Positions 23,451 through 33,629 of a DNA stretch of 64,000 nt are shown piece after piece (the stretch's first letter is position 1; each line of letters starts with the position of its first letter). Under the pieces are notes generated by a model. It did no database searches, was not told the DNA's origin, and worked only from the letters and a program-made list of their open reading frames with translations. The stretch lies in the NCBI GenBank assembly GCA_021234155.1, contig JAJEKV010000094.1:2823442-2887441 (forward strand), written 5' to 3'. The stretch is from Isoetes taiwanensis (taxonomy: Eukaryota; Streptophyta; Lycopodiopsida; Isoetales; Isoetaceae). The position numbers and the translations under genes were made by a program.

Positions 23451-24333
23451 CCCTTGCTAATTGCTTTATCGAGCGCCTTATTTGACAACCACCGTCATGT
23501 TTAAACCACCATAATTTTCTCGGTTCAAACATGTCATGCATCCATCCCCATCTAATCGATCCATATGGGATCCATATCTCCATGTATGCCATCATACCCT
23601 TACTTTATTCATGCATACATGTCATGTGGGTCATGTCTGATAGTACTTTCTGACTGTCATGTTTGAACTAAGAAGAAGAAGAACAACGTTTGAATTTGAG
23701 AAACAGAGGAATTTCAATGGTGCCATCATTCGGGCCGCCTTATCGATGCCAAAGCAAATCATGGTCTTCAATAATCATCAAGAACAGCCATCAGGTGCAT
23801 GATGGAGGCCGATTTTCATGGGCGCCCAAAAATTTGAGGTCAGTTCTTGCATTTTTTCAAGTTTTTTCAGCTCTTTCCTCCCAGTCTCTCCCCTGTGGTC
23901 GCATTCATAATCCTTCAACATCTGTAACCCGCCAAAAAACCTGTTGTAATCTGCCCTGTTGAAGCTGTGGCATCCATTATTCCTTGTGGAAATCGATTTG
24001 GACTGATGGAATCCAGGCGGTCAGGGTTTTGCATTAGGGTTTAGCAACCTGCACACCATACCAGAGCCAGAGAATCCATATCATTGTCATGGCCCCCAGT
24101 AAATTCCTTTCCCAATGAAAGCCCTCGGCGAAAATCTCGGGATCTGCTTGCATGCATGCACAATAATAATTTATTGTTGTCATGTTTGAGCCAAGCAAGT
24201 CGGTTTGTCACTCTGTAAAATATTTTATTGCTGTCATGTTTGAGCAAGAAAGCTCTGTTGGTCAGCAGAATGTCATGCTTGTCTTTATCTTTTATTTTCT
24301 ATTTATGTTTATACTTTTGTCTTGGCTTTGCAG

Positions 24334-25434
24334 GAAGGACTCGAAAAAGAACTAAGAAGCTAGTCTCCCACAGATCCGACAGCAGTGAGGCCACACTCGT
24401 GCCCAAAAGGCCTTCTCAAATTGACCCTGAATTTTTGCTCAGGCAAGAACTTTGGTCAGTTAGTACTGTAGAAGGGCTTGAGCAATTAGTTAATGGTGAG
24501 GCAGCACCATCAGTTCAGAGTGAGGCAGCATTGTCAGCACGGGATCAATAGCTTACTCAATGGCTGATCTTGATGGAAGTGAGGGAGCTTGCAGCAGAAA
24601 CATTCAGCCAGATGATGAAGTGGCCACTGTGCTTGCTAGCATAGCACAGGAATTTGAACATGAGCAGCCAATTGGGCATGAAGAGGTTAAAGATGACGAT
24701 GATCAGGTTAAAGAGGTTAAAGAGGTCAAAGAGGATGGTGATCAGGTAGATGAAATGGAGATCGATGATGACGGAGAAGATGTTAGCATGGAGCAAGATT
24801 CAACCGAGGTGGAGCAGCCCAAGTGGACCTACAATTATCAAACGAAGAGGTACTTGTGTTTGGAAAAGCCTTGCGATTATATTAATGAGAGGAAGGACCG
24901 TTTATTGAAACACATGAACAAGGTTCATGGTTTCAAAGGGAATATGGAGGGTCCTAAGAGAGGCAGGCCGTGCAAGAATGCAGATGGCCCTTTGCGGCCT
25001 GGTAGAAATTCTGAAATGTACTATGCAAGGAATACGTTGAATATGCCAATGGTCTAAAAAGGTACCTAAATTCTTGCACCAAACATGCCAATGCAGCATT
25101 TCTGGACCTTTGTGGAACTAGTGAGTTTAGGGAAGAAGAAAAAGCCAAATTTGTAGCAGAGTTTGTGGAATCAAGAAGGCTGGCTTGGGAGTCGAAGAGG
25201 GAGGCAAAAATTGTAGGTTACAAGGCCAACATTGCCAGGGGATGGCATTATGAGGAGGCTGCTGAAGGGTTTTTTGATAAAGTGGAGGCAAAGAATGATT
25301 GGGAGGAGGAGGAGAGTAGCCTCAATGACACTCTCCTGACATGTGGCAGATTTGAGAAAATTGAAGCTATGGAGGTTGAGAATTGTACTCCACCTCGACC
25401 AAGGCAAGAACCAGCCTGTAATATTGATTCCTCC
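24334..25434 (+). pseudogene. C2H2-like zinc-finger protein gene, left copy, exon region broken
   Basis: The exon follows a good splice acceptor (CTTTGCAG, ending at 24333). The predicted protein begins GRTRKRTKKLVSHRSDSSEA, has an acidic centre (EVKDDDDQVKEVKEVKEDGD), and then a zinc-finger-like segment CLEKPCDYINERKDRLLKHM..VH (C-x4-C-x12-H-x4-H). A Gly/Arg/Pro-rich stretch (KRGRPCKNADGPLRPGR) and a region with SRRLAWESKREAKI and ANIARGWHYEEAAEGFFDKV follow. A 13-nt deletion near 24535 and a further loss near 25040 relative to the right copy break the frame, and after CNIDSS the coding sequence is interrupted by the insertion at 25435. The likely role is DNA binding in the nucleus, inferred only from the finger. 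I do not recognise the family. Confidence 0.75.
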
Positions 25435-26091
25435 TAATAATTAGAAGATGCTCAACTGTTTGACTCCGTATACTATACCTCTGATTGGACGGTAGCACTG
25501 TCAGCACACACAGTGGAAACCCACAGTGGGATTTGAACCTACAATTCCAAATTCTTGCCCTTTCTACTGCCCCAACACAAATCCAGGGCCGAACCAGCGG
25601 AGGAAGTGCCTGCATGCAACTAAGTCACTTCAAATCAAAATCGAAATTTCCAAAGGAGAAGAAGCCAAAACTAGATCACATGAAACAATTTTTCGCGCCC
25701 TACAGTGCCAAAGCTGAGCTCCAAAACTTGCCATTTGCGCAAACCCTTCGCCATGAGATTCGGCAAAGGACCAGAGCATCATCTGTTGGAATGTTCTGTG
25801 CATACTGTGAAAGATTACCATACCGTTACATTTCAAAAAGCTATTCCAAATAGCCTATTCCGATGAGAGCTTTGGATGCCACACATCTTGGAGGCTCCGG
25901 AATCCCTGGTAAAAGAGCTTTAGAATGCGTGGAAGCGGATAAGAAGAAAACGGATAATAATAAAAACGTGGCGTTGCTTAAAATTTTCTCCCGACTATTT
26001 TTGTAATGCTAATTTTTTTTCCACTCAATAATCTAAGCATCAAAGGAATCGAATCTTGGTGAGAATCAATTATATAAGTGTAGATGATGTA

Positions 26092-26258
26092 GATAATGCC
26101 CTGGCCCAAGGGCGTTAGTGGAAAAAAAATTTGAGAGCCATGTGGCCATGGCCAAAATGGCGAGGGTGTACGCGCAGCGCATGCCCGAGCCATTTTGGCC
26201 ATGGCCACATGGCCCAAAAAAATTTTTTGCAGTAACGCCCAGGGGCCAGGGCGCTATC
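26092..26258. mobile_element. Palindromic (foldback) MITE
   Basis: The left end GATAATGCCCTGGCCCAAGG pairs with the right end, read on the other strand as GATAGCGCCCTGGCCCCTGG. The pairing continues through an A-rich block into GCCATGTGGCCATGGCCAAA. Inverted repeats of about 70 bp surround a centre of only about 25 bp, so the single strand would form a near-perfect hairpin. It has no coding capacity. Confidence 0.85.
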
Positions 26259-26262
26259 GCCC

Positions 26263-26929
26263 TTAACACCCCGGTCCAAGGGTTTACACTCGCCGTGGAA
26301 GATCTGCGAGGTCTTGCTGTCTCTAGGCTGGGTAGTCTTGCCGGTGGCTCTGTTTTGAGGCTAGAACAGAGTTTTTTCTTTGGAAAGTTTTGTTAGTTTG
26401 AAGATGAAATATGAAGAAAACCAGAGCTAAAGAAGGATACTGAATCGATGGAGGGATTTTTCAGCAAATACTCCGCCGCAATTGAGATCCTAGTGCATAA
26501 ATTTGCACAACCCAGTCCCTGATCAGCTAATTAAATCCGAAAACAGAGTTCTCAAAAAACGGCTAGAAACGAAATGCTCTATTGTGCCGGATCAGACATG
26601 GCAAGGATACTGCTGCTAGCACAAGGATTTCATATCGCAAAAGCAGCGATGGCAAAAAGCATTTCATCTGATCGCAAAAGCAGCGATGGAAAAAAGCATT
26701 CATCTGATCGCACACGCATATCGATTGCACAAGGATTTCATCTGATCGCAGGATTTGCCTCGAGAAAAAGCAGCGATGGCAGCGATGGCGATTCTTGCAT
26801 AAGGCCCTAGGAGAATCGAGCAGAGCCCATAACATCCTAGGAGAATCGAGCTGTGCTCTGAAAGTTTTGTGGGACAGGATGCGTTATTAGTGGATAACAG
26901 CCGTGTAAACCCGAGGACCGGGGTGTTAA
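26263..26929. mobile_element. Non-autonomous element with 27-bp terminal inverted repeats
   Basis: It starts TTAACACCCCGGTCCAAGGG and ends with the inverted form CGAGGACCGGGGTGTTAA, giving 667 bp. It directly abuts the palindromic MITE. The ends of the two elements are similar in plan (TAATGCCCTGGCCCAAGGGC against TAACACCCCGGTCCAAGGGT), so they probably belong to one superfamily. No transposase is encoded. Confidence 0.75.
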
Positions 26930-27062
26930 AGGATAGATAAGGTAATACAATATCATTAATACATATTTTTGATCACCAATAATCCAAATTTTCTTCCAAA
27001 AGTTTCTTCACTTACGTCCTAATTCTTTGTCCCAAGTTCCTGCGGATGTCCTGATGAGACAC

Positions 27063-27402
27063 CTGAACTGCAGAGGACTTTAGCAGATAGCAGCAATACT
27101 AATGTCCTTATTCTCTTATCATTGCCTTTGGATTGGGCACTGGAGAGGTCATTCTTCAACCTACTTGATCAATGGTATAATATGAGGAGCTTGAAGAAGA
27201 AGAAATCTATGATTGTATGTGAATATAATTGCAAGTGGCCTTTGTATCTTCGGAGTCCCTTGTGGAAGCAAGGATCTTCTCCTTATGGTGAATTTCACCT
27301 TAATCGAGAAAATATGTTGGCATTTGAAACTTTGGCATCAGATGACCCGATGCATGCCTCGAAATCATGGGTGGGTGATGAGGCCATCGGTTGCTATCTC
27401 AT
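27063..27402 (+). pseudogene. Zinc-finger gene, left copy, downstream part
   Basis: Continues the frame interrupted at 25434: ELQRTLADSSNTNVL, LPLDWALERSFFNLLDQWYN, MRSLKKKKSM, WPLYLRSPLWKQGSSPYGEF and NMLAFETLASDDPMHASKSW. It ends at a strong splice donor (CAT|GTGAGT, donor at 27403). The right copy has the same segment with a 40-residue insertion. The sequence beyond the donor is unrelated to the right copy, so any next exon is missing here. Confidence 0.75.
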
Positions 27403-27419
27403 GTGAGTGGTTTAGCTAG

Positions 27420-28085
27420 TCCATGAGAAACTGTTTTGCAAACAAGACAGTCCAGACTCCATAATCAGATCCGTTTGATTGAGTAGGGCAATCAACCGAG
27501 TGCACAGGGGCATTCATGATAGCTAGATTCTCATATCCCCATCTCGAAAAAAGATCTCCAAGTAAACTAGGATAAGAATAAGTGGCAGAAAACGTGTCAG
27601 ACAATGGTAATGGATGAAAAAAATAAGGCAATTGACTTACATTTTTAGTTGACATGACAGCGTGCTATGAATCCCTTTCAAGCTGTCAAAGTGCAGAATC
27701 ACTAGTGTCGGTTGCTCAAATGCAGTGCATGTTTGTTGGTCAGTAACTAGAACAAATAAACTAGCATAGGGAACCAGTTAGTCTGCAGCAATTAAAATGA
27801 ACAAAAAATAAGCAAATTGACAGGAAAACTTGACTCAAATTACCTCATGTTGGCTGGAAGTCAGTAGTACAAGATTGAGTCAATCTTTCCAGAATCCTTA
27901 GCCCTACCAGGAGGTCTAGGGGGCAGCAACTTCACCCAGGAGGTGGAACCACTTACGAGCAGCCCCAAGATAGCGGGATTAAACCAGCAGTGATGGGATC
28001 TCCTAGTACATGGAATAGTGTGAGACAAGATCCTGCAGCAGCAACAAGTTAGAACAGAGATAAGCAAGAAAAAAACCTTACTAAA
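27420..28085. other. Unique spacer between the inverted arms
   Basis: About 670 bp present once. On the minus strand it supplies the intron and possible terminal exon of the right gene copy (next entry). On the plus strand nothing is recognisable. Confidence 0.6.
27861..28032 (-). CDS. Possible terminal exon of the right zinc-finger gene copy
   Basis: A splice acceptor (TTGCTGCTGCAG) ends at 28033, 70 bp after the donor at 28102. Joining the exons keeps the frame and adds about 56 residues ending ...KDSGKIDSILYY before a stop at 27861. An alternative donor (CTC|GTAAGT) lies inside it. This is a weak call resting on splice consensus and frame only. Confidence 0.35.
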
Positions 28086-28102
28086 CTAGCTAGACCACTC
28101 AC

Positions 28103-29692
28103 ATGAGATAGCAACCGATGGCCTCGTCATCCACCCATGATTTCGAGGCATGCATCGGGTCATCTGATGCCAAAGTTTCAAATGCCAACATATTTTCTCG
28201 ATTAAGATGAAATTCACCATAAGATAAGATAAGATAAGATAAGATAAGATAAGATAAGATAAGATAAGATAAGATAAGATAAGATAAGATAAGATAAGAT
28301 AAGATAAGATAAGATAAGATAAGATAAGATAAGATAACATAAGGAGAAGATCCTTGCTTCCACAAGGGACTCTGAAGATACAAAGGCCACCTGCAATTAT
28401 ATTCACATGCAATCATAGATTTCTTCTTCTTCAAGCTCCTCATATTGTACCATTGATCAAGTAGGTTGAAGAATGACCTCTCCAGTGCCCAATCCAAAGG
28501 CAATGATACGAGAGTAAGGACATTAGTATTGCTACTATCTGCTAAAGTCCTCTGCAGTTCGGATGTCTCGTCTATTGTCACAATCTTGGAGGAATCAATA
28601 TTACAGGCTGGTTCTTGCCTTGGTCGAGGTAGAGTATAGTTCTCAACTTCCATAGCTTCAATTTCCTCAAATCTGCCACATGCCAGGAGAGTGTCATTGA
28701 GGCTTCTCTCCTCCTCCTCCCAATCATTCGCTGCCTCCACTTTATCAAAAAACCCTTCAGCAGCCTCCTCATAATGCCATCCCCTGGCAATGTTGGCCTT
28801 GTAACCTGCAATTTTTGCCTCCCTCTTCGACTCCCAAGCCAACCTTCTTGATTCCACAAACTTTGCTACAAATTTGGCTTTTTCTTCTTCCCTAAACTCA
28901 CTAGTTCCACAAGGGTCCAGAAATGCTGCATTGGCATGTTTGGTGCAAGAATTTAGGTACCTTTTTAGACCATTGGCATACCTCCACTCCGGATTCAACG
29001 TATTCCTTGCATAGTACATTTCAGAATTTCTACCAGGCTGCAAAGGGCCATCTGCATTCTTGCACGGCATGCCTCTCTTAGGACCCTCAATATTCCCTTT
29101 GAAACCATGAACCTTGTTCATATGTTTCAATAAACGGTCCTTCCTCTCATTAATGTAATCGCAAGGCTTTTCCAAACACAAGTACCTCTTCGTTTGATAA
29201 TTGTAGGTCCACTTGGGTTGCTCCACCTCGGTTGAATCTTGCTCCATGCTAATATCTTCTCCGTCATCATCGATCTCCATTTTTGACCTCTTTAACCTCT
29301 TTGACCTGATCATCATCATCTTTAACCTCTTCATGCCCAATTGGCTGCTCATGTTCAAATTCCTGTGCTATGCTAGCAAGCACATTGGCCACTTCATCAT
29401 CTGGCTGAATGTTTCTGCTGCAAGCTCCCTCACTTCCATCAAGATCAGCCATTGAGTAAGCTATTGATCCCGTGCTGCTATGTCTGTCTGACAATGCTGC
29501 CTCACTCTGAACTGATGGTGCTGCCTCACTATTAACTAATTGCTCGAGCCCTTCTACAGTACTAACTGACCAAAGTTCTTGCCTGAGCAAAAATTCGGGG
29601 TCAATTTGAGAAGGCCTTTTGGGATCGAGTGTGGCCTCACTGCTGTCGGATCTGTGGGAGACCAGCTTCTTAGTTCTTTTTCGAGTCCTTCC
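28103..29692 (-). pseudogene. C2H2-like zinc-finger protein gene, right copy
   Basis: The exon starts after an acceptor at 29693 and runs to the donor at 28102. The protein has the same plan as the left copy: basic N-terminus, acidic region, finger C-x4-C-x12-H-x4-H within CLEKPCDYINERKDRLLKHM..VH at about 29090-29170, a conserved NPEWRYANGLKRYLNSCTKH segment (lost from the left copy), and the C-terminal LPLDWALERSFF block. A short deletion near 29283 (EVKEVK then a frame change before MEIDDDGED) breaks the long frame into 29267-29767 and 28099-29350. From the Met at about 29281 onward it is open for about 390 codons, including a 40-residue ILSYL repeat. It may still yield a protein if a start downstream is used. 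The biological role is unknown. Confidence 0.7.
28221..28340. repeat. Pentanucleotide microsatellite (AAGAT)24, in frame inside a coding region
   Basis: Twenty-three perfect AAGAT units and a last AACAT unit, exactly 120 bp. On the coding (minus) strand it inserts 40 residues, eight copies of ILSYL, between SSPY and GEFHLNREN. The left copy lacks the insertion and reads SSPYGEFHLNREN. Because 24 x 5 is divisible by 3, the reading frame is kept. Confidence 0.97.
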
Positions 29693-30524
29693 TGCAAAGC
29701 CAAGACAAAAGCATAAACATAAATAGAAAATAAAAGATAAAGACAAGCATGACATTCTGCTGACCAACAGAGCTTTCTTGGCTCAAACATGACAGTAATG
29801 AAATAACTTGCTTGGCTCAAACATGACAACAATAAATTATTATTGCGCATGCATGCAAGCAGATCCCGGGATTTTCGCCGAGGGCTTTCATTGGGGAAGG
29901 AATTTACCAGGGGCCATGACAATGATCTGGCTCTGGTATGGTGTGCAGGTTGCTAAACCCTAATGCAAAACCCTGACCGCCTGGATTCCATCAGTCGAAA
30001 TCGATTTCCACAAAGAATAATGGATGCCACAGCTTCAACAGGGCAGATTACAACAGGTTTTTTTGGCGGGTTACAGATGTTGAAGGGTTATGAATGCGAC
30101 CACAGGGGAGAGACTGGGAGGAAAGAGCTGAAAAAACTTGAAAAAAATGCAAGAACTGACCTCAAATTTCTGGGCGCCCATGAAAATCGGCCTCCATCAT
30201 GCACCTGCTAGCGGTTCTTGATGGTTATTGAAGACCATGATTTGCTTTGGCATCGATAATGCGGGCCGAATGATGGCGCCACTGAAATTCCTCTGTTTCT
30301 CAAATTCAAATGCGGTTCTTCTTCTTCTTGGTTCAAACATGACAGTCAGAAAGTACTGTCAGACATGACCCACATGACATGCATGCATGAATAAAGTAAG
30401 GGTATGATGGCATACATGGAGGCATGGATTCCATATGGATCGATTGGATGCGGATGGACGCATGTCATGTTTGAACCGAGAAAATTATGGTGGTTTAAAC
30501 ATGACGGTGGTTGTCAAATAAGGT

Positions 30525-31923
30525 GCTCGATTGCCTTATTAGCAAGAGTCCCAAGCTCCACAGCTTTTCTTCTCATCTGCTCCCGTGCTCCCCTGCTTCA
30601 TCCTTCATAAGTATGTTAATCAAGGCACATATTTCCTGCTTTTCAATAAGACCATCTTTTGAGATTCTGATTCCTATTTTCCAAGCATCCACTACATACT
30701 TGCAATTAAGATGTTGTTCTGCTCTGAAAGGCCAACAAAGCATTGGCACACCCATGCTAATACCCTCTATTACAGAATTCCATCCCCCATGAGTAAAAAA
30801 TCCTCCTACTGCTTCATGCCCAAGAACCTCTCTTCCCTTGACCTTCAAACATTTGCTTCAGATTCTGCACATACAAATCTGGCAGATTTTTCACAAAGCC
30901 TGGCCTCCATACCCATAGAAATGGCTGGCTGCTAGATTTTAATCCCTGAACCAGTTCTTCTACTTGAAGCACAGACATGGTGCTCATGCTTCCAAATGAT
31001 ACAATATATCACTGAGGAATGTTTTTGACTGTCTAGCCATTCCAGGCAAGAAAAATCTTCTTCCCTAGAGCTGGCACTCAGCTTTAGATCAGGAAGTGGA
31101 AGGAGTGGCCCTATTGGAATTATGTTTGAAGCTTTTGAACCCTGAAACGCATCTTGCTCTAATTCTTGGAAGGTGTTTATAAGCCTCCATTTTATTTTGT
31201 CAAACTCCTTCATACTATCTACCATCTTTTCCGTTTCAGCAGGGGATGAACTACGAGTTCTCAGCATTTCTGGTACGTCATTCATGCTCAAAGGCAGCAA
31301 ACCAGGAATCTGAATCTTCTGTTCTTGAGACCCTGAGAAATGTTCTGAACTACTAAGTAAAATGCTATAAAAAATGCAATATAGAAAAAGCAATGTGTTT
31401 TTAACTAAAAAATAATGCAGTACAGAAAGAGAACTGTGCCTTTTCCCTTTTCTTTACCTGAGGAAAGATGAGCAAATAACAGAGGCAGATTCTCAAACAG
31501 AACAATGGAGGACATCGCTATAGACATGAAAGAAACGCATGGAATCTGCAGTCTTTGGCCCAAACTAGGTACCCAAGAAAGGCAAGCACTATTGAATATT
31601 ATGCAAGATAAAGCCCTTTGCCCCTGCAGCCCCGAGCATATTTCTTCTGTAAATTTTTCCACTGGCTCCCGAATGACAGACTGATCCGATTCGCCAAATT
31701 GGAAAATATTCTTTTCGTCAATGTGTGGATCAGCGTGTATAAGTAGCTGGATTCCGCTGGAGTGAAGATGTAAAGAGGAAGAAAACCGGTCGCTTATGAC
31801 AAAAGTAATAGCAAAACCGAGCCCACAGAGTTGGGTAGCAAGATGAATCATGGGATTAACATGGCGCTGTGGAAAGCTTATTAGCAAGGCATGGGGCTCC
31901 GGAATGGATTTTTCGTCCGCCAT
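30525..31923 (-). pseudogene. UDP-glycosyltransferase (family 1, plant type), broken
   Basis: Exon 1 (31923-31458) starts MADEKSIPEPHALLISFPQR with the usual HVNPMIHLA motif of the N-terminal acceptor domain. A 125-bp intron (31457-31333) has GT (CAG|GTAAAG) and AG (TTTCTCAG) borders and keeps frame. Exon 2 carries SMNDVPEML, RLINTFQELEQDAF, IGPLLPLPD and CLEWLDSQKHSSVIY. The PSPG nucleotide-sugar box at about 30690-30800 reads VLGHEAVGGFFTHGGWNSVI and GVPMLCWPFRAEQHLNCKYV. The usual first W-x-PQ of the box is lost and THCGW has become THGGW. At least three frameshifts (near 31010, 30850 and 30575) disrupt it; after the last, RRKAVELGTLANKAIEHLI and a stop complete the C-terminus. The intact enzyme would transfer sugar from UDP-sugar to small molecules in the cytosol. 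Confidence 0.88.
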
Positions 31924-31949
31924 AGCCAGAGCTTCAAACATAAAAGATG

Positions 31950-33629
31950 CCTACTATTTTCGTTGGGTTGCCCGAAGGCCAAAGCCCTTGTTGTTGGGTC
32001 TCGTTGTTGGGTTGAATAGTTCGGGAATAGAGTTTGAATATTTCTGAACAACATTTCTGCTGCCCTGGCCCTCGCAGCCGCTGCCAGGGCGAGCTTAACC
32101 TTCATGAGTCATGACCTTGAAATTACTTAAGATTATGGGGCATTTTTTAAGTCATTTTTAGGTGATTTTCAGCTGAAAATTTCAGGCCGCCCTCTTGGTG
32201 GCAGAAATCCCTAGAAATTTTTATGGAATTGGCCTGAAAATTTTCCGGAATTTTTTTCTTGCCGTCCAAAATTTTCTAGAAATGTCAAATTTTGGATGCG
32301 AACTCCCCCAATTTCAAACCCTGGGTGGCGCCACCACAGTCAATCAAGGGAAACATTCAATTTATAGAAAGAATCCTTACCTTCAATTCTGCCACCGCAT
32401 CCAACAGTGCCTTGACACGTGTTGGTTTCTTTTCCTGAAAATACAAATCTCTGCATCTCACGTTCCGCTGTTTCTACACAGATTTTTTTACCCTGTGTTC
32501 TGTTGTTTCTACTCCGCATTCAGTTGTTTCTACCCCGCATTCCATTGATTCTACCTCAAATCTGGTCCCGAAATTGAAGGTAAGTTTTCTTTCCGTTATG
32601 CCAACGGCCTGCTAGGTTGTTTTCTGGCCGGTCAAGCTGGCCTCTGCGCGTTGACCATCTTTCTTGGCCAGAAAACAGCCCAGCGGGCCTTTCCCTTATA
32701 CAGAAAATTTCATAACGTTAATATACAGAATATTGAATTACAACTCATTAGTTTTACTCAAAAGCAGGGCCATAACCAGAGTTTAGAGATTTGTTGCCAT
32801 AGCTATAGCCAGACCTTAGAGCTTAGATAGTCATTGCAGAACAGAGGAGACCTCTATTGCCCCTGCAAGAAAAACAGCTTTCTCAAACTCGAAAGAATGC
32901 CACAACCTGAAACCTTAAAAATCGCTCTAAACCGAAAGTAGAGCTTGAAGACTGAGAACTTGGAGAGTTTGAAAACTGAGAAACCTAAGAACTCGAAAGC
33001 TGCTTCAAACCGCATGCTGCTGCCATGCTATGGCAACATGGAAGAGCAGGATACATTTTTAAGACTAATCCTTACACTTTGATCTGAATTTCAAGGCACT
33101 AGAAGAATGCTTTACTGGCATACATTGAAAGCTTGAAGAGCAAGGAGAGGACAATTGACTCAGGTCAGACAAAAGAGGAAAAAGGAGAATCAAGCAAAAA
33201 AAGAAAAAGAAGACCCCTAGAAGATCTCTTGATATGTGATCATTTGAGTTCTTGTCATCTTTGTGATATGGTCTATGGGGTATGGGATAAAGCCTGGAAA
33301 GGTTGGGGCCCATTGGATAACGATTTCCTTGAAGGATCCGCCCTTTTGGTATGTTGGTTAGCACTAGGGGGCTTAGTGCGTAACACTTTGTGCATTTTGA
33401 TTCCCATTCCACATCTCCCATGCTTGTCACCACTATGAAACACCCATGAGATCTTGAATTCCATGCCTACAATTCCTTTCCAAGTCAAACTTAGCTTTGA
33501 AGATTCTTTCTAGTCAAAACTACACTTTCAAGAACCATTCACATGCCACACACTTCCCATACCACTTCCTCACCATCCAAAGTTCTAAAATCTCATTTGA
33601 CTTGGTCATACATGTGGTCAAAGGTCAAC
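31950..33629. other. No gene recognised; sequence flanking the Tat-like element
   Basis: No credible coding frame. 32880-32920 (AGAATGCCACAACCTGAAAC) resembles 44024-44045 on the far side of the Tat-like element, so some flanking repeat sequence is shared. Around 33500 an inverted copy of the LTR motif GGTTTTGACTAGAAAGAAT is present. Confidence 0.5.

Larger units (their letters stand above)
25435..27057 (+). mobile_element. Insertion specific to the left arm
   Basis: The coding sequence GCCTGTAATATTGATTCCTCC stops at 25434 and its expected continuation (GAACTGCAGAGGACTTTAGC) resumes at about 27063. The right copy is continuous there. The insert contains a palindromic MITE (26092-26258), a second element with terminal inverted repeats (26263-26929), and at about 26620-26790 several copies of the short motif GCAAAAGCAGCGATGG / ATTTCATCTGATCGCA. 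No long coding frame is present. The outer boundaries of a single containing element are not evident, so it may be a stack of separate insertions. Confidence 0.85.
23455..27415 (+). repeat. Left arm of a large inverted duplication
   Basis: This arm matches the reverse complement of 28087-30550 almost continuously, from the block CGCCTTATTTGACAACCACC through the promoter-like region, intron and exons of a zinc-finger gene to the splice donor GTGAGTGGTTTAGCTAG at 27403. Similarity stops abruptly at about 27420. A segment of about 1.6 kb (25435-27057) is present only here and contains MITE-like elements. The region 23490-24250 holds repeated TGTCATGTTTGARC motifs in both orientations. Confidence 0.92.
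28087..30550 (-). repeat. Right arm of the large inverted duplication
   Basis: Reverse-complement counterpart of 23455-27415, without the 1.6 kb insertion. The outer edge lies at about 30550, exactly where the 3' end of the UDP-glycosyltransferase coding sequence begins. The left arm shares only the last 20 or so bases of that gene (CTTGCTAAT...TTATTTGACAACC). Confidence 0.92.

Noticed and set aside
25978-26396. Open frames of 67-92 codons on both strands
   Set aside because: They mirror each other because they lie in the palindromic MITE.
28214-28412. Frames consisting of ILSYL repeats resembling a transmembrane repeat protein
   Set aside because: All three frames of a 5-bp repeat give the same five-residue period; the repeat is a microsatellite expansion in one exon.
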